From assembly GCA_003694975.1 (NCBI GenBank), contig RFJH01000057.1, positions 1 to 11,287 on the forward strand: DNA of 11,287 nt. The letters run 5' to 3'. The stretch comes from Anaerolineae bacterium (lineage in GTDB: Bacteria > Chloroflexota > Anaerolineae > Anaerolineales > Villigracilaceae). The position numbers were made by a program, and so were the translations under genes. Below are positions 6,967 through 11,287 of the stretch, piece after piece. The first letter of the stretch is position 1. Every line of letters begins with the position of its first letter. The notes under the pieces were generated by a model, which was not told the origin of the DNA, ran no database searches, and saw only the letters and a list, made by a program, of their open reading frames with translations.

Positions 6967-8064
6967 ATGAGAAAGTGGTTTCTCCCTCTCGCGCTGGTCT
7001 CTCTGGCCGCGCTGTTGCTGAGTGGGTGTTCTACCGGCCGTGGCGCCAGTTGGCCTGCCCTCACCAGTGATGGTGAGTTGGCCTATCTTGCCGGAGGTTC
7101 CTACGTCTATGCGATTCGACTCAGTGACGGTACAGAAGTATGGCGTTTCCCGGCCAAGGCGAACAGAAAACTCGCTTTCTATGCCGCACCTGCATTGACC
7201 CCAGAAGGACATTTAATCATTGGGAGCAGCGGTACCACGCACACGCTATTCAGTCTTGACCCTGCCTCCCTGGATCCGGAAAGCGGAGAACCGCTGATAG
7301 ATTGGACGTTTGACGACGCGCGCGACCGTTGGATTGCTGCCCCCCTGGTGACGGAGACCGGGATTTATGCACCAAATGTTGATGGCAACCTATACGCGCT
7401 TGATTTCCAGGGCAGACCTCTCTGGTCTGAGCCGTTTTCTGCTGGCGGCCCGCTCTGGAGCCGCCCGACAAGTGATGGCGAACATCTCTACGTCGCTTCG
7501 TTGGACCACCGCCTGTTCGCCGTGGACGCGGCGACCGGTCAGGCCGTCTGGGCGGACAGCGTGACTCTGGACGGCGCGCTTGCCGGCTCCCCCGCCCTCG
7601 GCGATAGCGGAACGCTGTTCATCGGCTCATTTGGCAGCCACATGCACGCCGTTGACGCTACCACCGGTCACATCCGCTGGAGTATCCCCACCAAAGGTTG
7701 GGTGTGGGGTGGCCCTGTGGTCAATAACCAGACGGTGTACTTCGGCGACCTGGAAGGGTATTTCTACGCCCTGGATACCGAAAACGGCGAGCAGCGATGG
7801 CCTTCCATTCAACCGGACGGCTCCGTGATAGGCACTCCCCTGGTGCTGGACGAGCAGATCGTCTTCACAACCGAGGCGGGGAGCGTTTATGCCGTCAGTG
7901 AAACCGGGGAGATCCTCTGGAGCACACAGGTGGGTGGCAAACTGTATGCTCCGCCCGTCCTGGCCGGTGATTTCATCCTGGTCGCTCCCCTGGAGGCCGA
8001 TTTCCTCATCGCCGCTCTGGATCGCAACGGCAACCAGGTGTGGACGTTCACCCCTGAGAAATAA
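6967..8064 (+). CDS. Eight-bladed PQQ-type beta-propeller lipoprotein
   Basis: A 365-aa predicted lipoprotein. Residues 1-20 form a signal peptide (MRK, then a Leu/Ala-rich core) ending in a lipobox LLSGC with the lipidated Cys21. The rest is a series of PQQ/BamB-like repeats of the form LYALD..tG...W. Tryptophans closing successive blades fall at 59, 113, 153, 195, 238, 278, 318 and 359, so eight blades are counted, as in BamB and quinoprotein dehydrogenases. No catalytic quinone-site residues are recognised, so a binding or scaffold role is more likely than an enzyme. The start at 6967 follows GGAGA (6953-6957) by 9 nt and begins directly with the signal peptide; an upstream in-frame start at 6937 would lie inside yidD. 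It is 13 nt after yidD and 12 nt before yidC, which suggests a job in membrane-protein or envelope biogenesis. That link is inference from position. Confidence 0.85.
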   Translation: MRKWFLPLALVSLAALLLSGCSTGRGASWPALTSDGELAYLAGGSYVYAIRLSDGTEVWRFPAKANRKLAFYAAPALTPEGHLIIGSSGTTHTLFSLDPASLDPESGEPLIDWTFDDARDRWIAAPLVTETGIYAPNVDGNLYALDFQGRPLWSEPFSAGGPLWSRPTSDGEHLYVASLDHRLFAVDAATGQAVWADSVTLDGALAGSPALGDSGTLFIGSFGSHMHAVDATTGHIRWSIPTKGWVWGGPVVNNQTVYFGDLEGYFYALDTENGEQRWPSIQPDGSVIGTPLVLDEQIVFTTEAGSVYAVSETGEILWSTQVGGKLYAPPVLAGDFILVAPLEADFLIAALDRNGNQVWTFTPEK

Positions 8065-8076
8065 CGGAATAGTGCT

Positions 8077-8853
8077 ATGTGGGATACTTTTATCGTCACC
8101 CCTTTGACCAACCTCCTTCTGTGGATTTACTACACCGTTGGTCATAACGCGAATGCCTTTGGCCTGGCTATTATTCTGTTCACTATCTTGATTCGTCTGG
8201 CGACTCACCCCTTGACCCGCCAGCAAATCAAAAGCGCCCAGGCCATGCAGGAATTGCAAAAGTCAAAACGCTGGCAGGAGATTCAGAAGAAGTATAAGAA
8301 TGATAGGGAACGCCTGGCGCAGGAACAGATGAAACTGTACCAGGAACTCGGAGTCAACCCCTTTGGCTCCTGTCTTCCAACGTTGATCCAGTTCCCCATC
8401 ATTTTAGGCCTGTACCAGGCTATCATCCGCGCTCTGGCTGCCACGCCACTGGAATTGCTGCGCCTGACGCGTAGCATCTACCCCTCTCTGGATGTGGCAT
8501 CGATCATCCCCCTCAACAGCCGTTTCCTGTGGATGGACCTGGGGCGACCGGAATCGGTACAGGTGCTGGGGGTGGGAGTCCCTGTTCTGGCAATCATTGT
8601 TGCATTGACCACCTACATCCAATCCAAGTTGACCATGCCTGCCACTCAACCGGATGACCAGAGCGCGCAGATGGGCAAGATGATGAGCCTGTATATGCCT
8701 CTCTTCCTCTTCTATCTTGCCATCACTTTTCCCTCTGGCCTGACGGTCTATTTCATTACCAGCAATGTGGTCGGCATCTTACAGTACGCGGCTATGGGAC
8801 GAGTCAATTGGGGTAACCTTCTCCCCGCTCTGGGTAAGCGCTCGGAGAAATAG
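8077..8853 (+). CDS. yidC: Membrane protein insertase YidC/Oxa1
   Basis: A 258-aa polytopic membrane protein that inserts and folds inner-membrane proteins, alone or with SecYEG. The order of parts is an N-terminal hydrophobic stretch (about 8-22), a helix ending LIRLATHPLTRQQ with the conserved groove arginine at Arg40, and a charged cytoplasmic coiled-coil hairpin (about 50-92). The signature NPFGSCLPTLIQFPIILGLYQAI region follows (94-116), then helices near 163-182 and 205-240. There is no cleaved signal peptide or lipobox and no large periplasmic domain, which fits the short form of Gram-positive-like and Chloroflexota bacteria. The C-terminal tail is short (ALGKRSEK). The start at 8077 has a weak CGGAA 7 nt upstream and follows the lipoprotein stop by 12 nt. 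Confidence 0.95.
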   Translation: MWDTFIVTPLTNLLLWIYYTVGHNANAFGLAIILFTILIRLATHPLTRQQIKSAQAMQELQKSKRWQEIQKKYKNDRERLAQEQMKLYQELGVNPFGSCLPTLIQFPIILGLYQAIIRALAATPLELLRLTRSIYPSLDVASIIPLNSRFLWMDLGRPESVQVLGVGVPVLAIIVALTTYIQSKLTMPATQPDDQSAQMGKMMSLYMPLFLFYLAITFPSGLTVYFITSNVVGILQYAAMGRVNWGNLLPALGKRSEK

Positions 8854-8917
8854 CAATTATCGTTGCCCAATTCTCATGGCCCCTCGATGCAGACCACAGG
8901 AGTGTTAGGAGAGAGCC

Positions 8918-9655
8918 ATGGAAGAACGTACTACATTGGAAGTTATTGCACCTACGGTAGAACAAGCCATTGCCGATGGACTTGCCCAACTGGGGCTTCC
9001 CGCGGATGCGGTCACTGTTGAGGTGCTGGATTCGGGAAGCAAGGGCTTTTTGGGGTTGGGCGGTCGTCAGGTGCGCATTCGATTGACGGTCAAAGCACCA
9101 TCGGTAGAGACTCCCCCTGTTTCCGAAGCCGAGGCTGAGGAAGTGGTCGAACAAACGGAAGGTGAGAAGGAAGAGGATGAGCGGGTGCTTCACCTGGCGC
9201 GTGAGGTCGTCACCACACTGCTTAAGTACATGCATGTGGATGCGCGAGTCTTCGTTTCGTTTGGCGAGGCCAGTGGAAATCATCCTGCCCCCGTCCGTGT
9301 GGATATTCGCGGCCAGGACCTGGGTGTGTTGATTGGCCGTCGTTCGGAAACTATCAATGCGCTTCAATTCATCGTCGGTGTGATTGTCAGCAAGGAGGTG
9401 GGCCGAAAGGTGCTGGTGCTGGTAGATGTAGAAGGCTATCGCGAGCGTCGTGAGCAGCAATTGCGCCGTCTTGCGCGCCGTATGGCCGAGCAGGCAGTGA
9501 AAACCGGACGCCGTCAAATTCTGGAACCAATGCCCCCCAATGAACGACGCATCATCCACCTGGAACTGCGTGACCATCCCCACGTACGGACGGTTAGCAT
9601 TGGCGAGGAACCACACCGTAAAGTAACCATCGAACCAAAGGAAAGTCACCCGTGA
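8918..9655 (+). CDS. jag: Jag/KhpB RNA-binding protein (SpoIIIJ-associated)
   Basis: A 245-aa cytosolic RNA-binding protein, the usual partner gene of yidC and, in Gram-positive species, a post-transcriptional regulator of cell division and envelope genes. An N-terminal Jag_N domain (1-58) contains the KGFLGLGGR signature. An acidic Glu-rich linker (about 61-88) follows, then a KH-like domain (about 89-172) with LIGRRSETINALQ, where the GxxG loop reads G140-R-R-S143. The C-terminal R3H domain (about 175-242) contains R210 and H214 as the R-x3-H pair. The last glycine of the GxxG loop is replaced by serine, which is unusual. The start has a strong AGGAGA at 8907-8912, 5 nt upstream, and the 64-nt gap after yidC holds no other clear signal. 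It ends the conserved cluster. Confidence 0.94.
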   Translation: MEERTTLEVIAPTVEQAIADGLAQLGLPADAVTVEVLDSGSKGFLGLGGRQVRIRLTVKAPSVETPPVSEAEAEEVVEQTEGEKEEDERVLHLAREVVTTLLKYMHVDARVFVSFGEASGNHPAPVRVDIRGQDLGVLIGRRSETINALQFIVGVIVSKEVGRKVLVLVDVEGYRERREQQLRRLARRMAEQAVKTGRRQILEPMPPNERRIIHLELRDHPHVRTVSIGEEPHRKVTIEPKESHP

Positions 9656-9682
9656 CCCCTCCCGTTGGGGGATCGGAACCGT

Positions 9683-9711
9683 TTGACTCCTGGCGCTTTT
9701 CGCTATATACT
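9683..9711 (+). promoter_or_regulatory. Sigma70-type promoter upstream of the SWIM-protein leader
   Basis: TTGACT (9683-9688) and TATACT (9706-9711) each match five of six consensus bases and are separated by exactly 17 nt. Transcription would begin near 9718. It lies 28 nt after the jag stop. The first thing downstream is not a gene start but a strong terminator (9775-9806). Confidence 0.75.
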
Positions 9712-9717
9712 CGAACT

Positions 9718-9806
9718 GGGTACGTGCGCTATGCGAGAATTTGCTTCTAAAAGGACCGGTCGTTTTCATGAGATGGCACGCGGTTGCTTCGCGTGCCGTT
9801 TTGTTT
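9718..9806 (+). ncRNA. Candidate small RNA or attenuated leader (about 89 nt)
   Basis: The segment lies between a good promoter and a good intrinsic terminator and has no convincing gene, so it could be a free small RNA. Alternatively it is the leader of the SWIM-protein gene, with the terminator acting as an attenuator. GGTACGTG at 9719-9726 can pair over 8 bp (two G-U) with the right terminator arm at 9790-9797, a possible antiterminator. A short reading frame at 9768-9824 (18 codons) runs through the terminator and ends just before the SWIM ribosome-binding site; AAAAGGA lies 12 nt before its ATG. I recognise no known RNA family. Confidence 0.3.
9775..9806 (+). terminator. Intrinsic terminator upstream of the SWIM gene
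   Basis: GGCACGCG (9775-9782) and CGCGTGCC (9790-9797) form a perfect 8-bp GC-rich stem with loop GTTGCTT, followed by GTTTTGTTT. It could end read-through from the jag cluster, and it also sits directly downstream of the promoter at 9683-9711. No other promoter is visible between it and the SWIM gene. Confidence 0.8.
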
Positions 9807-9837
9807 CCTGGGATCTCGCGCTAAAGGAGAAACGACA

Positions 9838-10083
9838 ATGGATTATGGGATGATCGGCAAGATTGAGAAAGCCAAACGGTATGCGCAGGAGCGGCATCGT
9901 TTCCACTTTGAGACTTTCACGGTCCGTGTGGATGGCGAAAACAGCAGCCACCGCGTGCAGTTTGACGGTGGGCGGTGGCAGTGCGATTGTAACTTCTTTC
10001 GCACACGTGGCGTATGCAGTCATACGATGGCCATAGAAAACATTTTGGAAGGAATGCTTCCTGAGACACCGGAAAAGACGTAA
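9838..10083 (+). CDS. Small stand-alone SWIM zinc-finger protein
   Basis: An 81-aa soluble protein whose only recognisable part is a SWIM-type zinc finger: Cys49-x-Cys51, eight residues, then Cys60-x-His62 (QCDCNFF..GVCSHTMA). SWIM fingers bind zinc and are known in SWI2/SNF2 ATPases, MuDR-type transposases and MEKK1, where they bind DNA or proteins. The region before the finger (about 20-48) has alternating strands (FHFETFTVRV, HRVQFDGGRW) that fit the small beta part of the domain. No partner domain is attached. The start is set by a strong AAAGGAGA at 9823-9830, 7 nt upstream of the ATG; a longer frame from 9784 would overlap the terminator. An in-frame ATG at 9850 (Met5) is less likely. 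It is framed by terminators on both sides, hence probably its own transcription unit. Function is unknown. Confidence 0.85.
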   Translation: MDYGMIGKIEKAKRYAQERHRFHFETFTVRVDGENSSHRVQFDGGRWQCDCNFFRTRGVCSHTMAIENILEGMLPETPEKT

Positions 10084-10107
10084 AAAAAGCATTTCCCTCG
10101 CCCTTTG

Positions 10108-10138
10108 CCGCTGCCCGCGTGGGCGGCGGTTTTCTTTT
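10108..10138 (+). terminator. Strong intrinsic terminator after the SWIM gene
   Basis: CCGCTGCCC (10108-10116) pairs with GGGCGGCGG (10121-10129) in a 9-bp stem with one G-U pair and a GCGT loop, followed by TTTTCTTTT (10130-10138). It begins 24 nt after the SWIM stop, a textbook Rho-independent terminator. Confidence 0.92.
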
Positions 10139-10142
10139 GGGG

Positions 10143-10148
10143 TACAAT
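10143..10148 (+). promoter_or_regulatory. -10 box for the L,D-transpeptidase gene
   Basis: TACAAT (10143-10148) starts 4 nt after the terminator T-tract. Seventeen bases upstream is TGGGCG, a poor -35 that would lie inside the terminator stem. Transcription would start near 10155, only about 3 nt before the ATG at 10158, so the mRNA would be essentially leaderless. Confidence 0.5.
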
Positions 10149-10157
10149 ACAGGCACG

Positions 10158-11174
10158 ATGTACAGACTCTCGCGCCGCGATTTCCTCAAACTTGGCCTCG
10201 CCTCCCTAGGTGGGTTGGCGTTTACACCGTTTTACCCTCAAATCGGCGAATTTGATGATATCCGCCTTGTGCGCGTCGCGACCGATTCCGTAAGCGTCTA
10301 TAAAAAACCCTCTGATGATAGCCTGATCGTTGGGCAGTGGTATCGCGATGAGATTATCCGCGTCTACGAAGAGGTAATCGCTGAAGAGCCGGCCTACAAT
10401 CCCGTCTGGTACCGCGTCTGGGGAGGCTACGTCCATCGCGGGCGGTTGCAACCGGTCAACATCATCTTCAACGAGCCTCTCCCCTATATTCCGGAAGGAC
10501 AACGCCTGCTGGCCGAAGTGACCGTCCCTTACACGCAGGCCATGCGCTACACAAAAACCTATGGATGGCAACCGAACCTGCGTTTGTACTATGAAACCGT
10601 CCATTGGATTACTGCCGTAGATGAAGGGCCGGATGGCACAGCCTGGTATCGCATCTTTGATGAACTGGTTGGCTACCCCTATCATGTGCCGGCGATTCAC
10701 ATGCGTCCCATCCCCGAAGAGGAACTCACCCCTATCAGCCCTGACCTCCCTCTCGATGCCAAGCGTATTGAAGTCAATCTGACGAAACAAATCCTGGAAG
10801 CGTACGAGTACGATCAAGTTGTCTTCCGCACCACCGTCGCGACCGGAATCCCGGCCAAGGACATGAATACCCCCGTCGGCACCTTCAATATCGATCCCAA
10901 AACCCCCTCCAAGCACATGGGTGATGGACGCCTCTTCGCAGGCATTGAGGATTATGAACTTCCCGGTGTCCCCTGGACGTGCTTCTTTACCGAGGTTGGA
11001 CACGCCTTCCATGGCACCTACTGGCACGACAACTTTGGCACCCCCATGAGTCATGGCTGTGTGAACATGCGAACCCCGGACGCGAAGTGGCTCTATCGCT
11101 GGGTGCGTCCCCCTCATAAGCCCGGAGAGATTTACAACAAAGGCCTGGGGACCCAGGTGATTATCCATTACTGA
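10158..11174 (+). CDS. Tat-exported L,D-transpeptidase (YkuD domain)
   Basis: A 338-aa exported enzyme expected to form 3-3 cross-links in peptidoglycan or attach proteins to it. Residues 4-11 hold a perfect twin-arginine motif, SRRDFLK, followed by a hydrophobic stretch to about residue 25, so export is by the Tat route. Two SH3-like regions follow (about 36-100 and 117-185), each with a WYR strand (NPVWYRVW, TAWYRIF) as in wall-binding SH3b modules. The C-terminal YkuD catalytic domain (about 200-338) has the active site HGTYWHDNFGTPMSHGCVNMR, with His285, His299 and nucleophile Cys301. The ATG at 10158 begins directly with the Tat signal. The longer frame from 10119 would start inside the preceding terminator and is rejected. 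There is no clear Shine-Dalgarno (only AGG at 10151-10153), in line with leaderless translation. A lipoprotein gene follows 17 nt later. Confidence 0.93.
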   Translation: MYRLSRRDFLKLGLASLGGLAFTPFYPQIGEFDDIRLVRVATDSVSVYKKPSDDSLIVGQWYRDEIIRVYEEVIAEEPAYNPVWYRVWGGYVHRGRLQPVNIIFNEPLPYIPEGQRLLAEVTVPYTQAMRYTKTYGWQPNLRLYYETVHWITAVDEGPDGTAWYRIFDELVGYPYHVPAIHMRPIPEEELTPISPDLPLDAKRIEVNLTKQILEAYEYDQVVFRTTVATGIPAKDMNTPVGTFNIDPKTPSKHMGDGRLFAGIEDYELPGVPWTCFFTEVGHAFHGTYWHDNFGTPMSHGCVNMRTPDAKWLYRWVRPPHKPGEIYNKGLGTQVIIHY

Positions 11175-11191
11175 TACCCTCCTCTGCCCGC

Positions 11192-11287
11192 ATGAACCGA
11201 AACCGCCCTACGCTTCGCTTCTGGACCGCGGCCTGGTTGCTACTCCTGAACCTCCTCGCGGCCTGTAGCGGCCTCACCCCCCTCACC
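11192..11287 (+). CDS. Lipoprotein, N-terminal fragment
   Basis: The first 32 codons of a gene that runs off the window. The peptide starts MNRNRPTLRFW, has a Leu/Ala-rich core, and reaches a lipobox LLAAC with Cys25, followed by SGLTPLT. This is a standard Sec lipoprotein signal peptide. There is no Shine-Dalgarno upstream; the gap to the L,D-transpeptidase stop is 17 nt, so the two are probably co-transcribed and translationally linked. What follows the signal peptide cannot be seen, so no function is proposed. Confidence 0.75.
   Translation, partial: MNRNRPTLRFWTAAWLLLLNLLAACSGLTPLT

Noticed and set aside
9656..9671. CCCC/GGGG inverted repeat just after the jag stop as a terminator
   Set aside because: Only four clean base pairs and no T-tract; the stronger terminator is at 9775-9806.
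8804..9769. A 321-codon minus-strand frame opposite jag
   Set aside because: It covers jag exactly in antisense, spans the yidC end and an intergenic region, and has no recognisable domain or ribosome-binding site.
9731..9853. A 40-codon frame with a CxxC pair overlapping the SWIM start
   Set aside because: No proper ribosome-binding site, it runs through the terminator stem and out of frame into the SWIM gene. Possible upstream frame but not supported as a gene.
10206..11168. A 320-codon minus-strand frame opposite the L,D-transpeptidase
   Set aside because: The plus-strand gene has an intact catalytic motif and Tat signal; the reverse frame is a compositional shadow.
11161..11169. TTATCCATT resembling a DnaA box
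   Set aside because: A single imperfect match inside a coding region with no cluster and no AT-rich unwinding element; not an origin.

Overview
The window looks like a chromosomal housekeeping region of an uncultured-type Chloroflexota bacterium, probably class Anaerolineae. This placement is inferred from the style of the proteins and not from a search. Pointers are a DnaE with a long Pro/Glu linker and an extra C-terminal domain, a YidC with no signal peptide, a stand-alone SWIM zinc-finger protein, and an eight-bladed propeller lipoprotein inside the rpmH-rnpA-yidD-yidC-jag cluster. Base composition is moderately GC-rich, codon use looks uniform by eye, and I see no transposase, integrase, CRISPR array or tRNA.

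Layout, left half. Positions 2-334 hold the 3' end of a copper-type P1B ATPase, followed by a hairpin terminator (362-385). A small plus-strand unit follows, with a TATAAT box at 447-452: an enoyl-CoA hydratase (496-1269) and, 15 nt later, an AAC(3)-family acetyltransferase (1285-2085). Convergent with this pair is a 3.8 kb replicative DNA polymerase III alpha subunit gene, dnaE (2116-5916, minus strand). Its protein keeps all nine PHP metal ligands and a clamp-binding motif.

Layout, centre. A 174-bp divergent region (5917-6090) carries an extended -10 promoter for dnaE and a near-consensus sigma70 promoter (TTGACC-N17-TATAAT) for rpmH. The classical bacterial cluster then runs on the plus strand: rpmH (L34), rnpA (RNase P protein), yidD, a propeller lipoprotein, yidC (membrane insertase) and jag/khpB (RNA-binding). 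L34 and RnpA serve translation and tRNA maturation. YidD, YidC and probably the lipoprotein serve membrane-protein biogenesis, and Jag is the usual YidC partner gene. dnaA, often found beside rpmH, is not here; dnaE takes its place, and I see no oriC.

Layout, right end. After jag, a good promoter (9683-9711) is followed within about 100 nt by a strong intrinsic terminator (9775-9806), placed upstream of an 81-aa stand-alone SWIM zinc-finger protein (9838-10083). This is either a small RNA gene or an attenuated leader and is the least explained part of the window. Another strong terminator (10108-10138), a -10 box, a Tat-exported L,D-transpeptidase (10158-11174) and the start of a lipoprotein gene (11192 to the edge) close the window. 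No gene-free stretch exceeds 200 bases. I do not see a large undescribed system. The points of interest are the SWIM leader, the propeller lipoprotein embedded next to yidC, and the architecture of DnaE.
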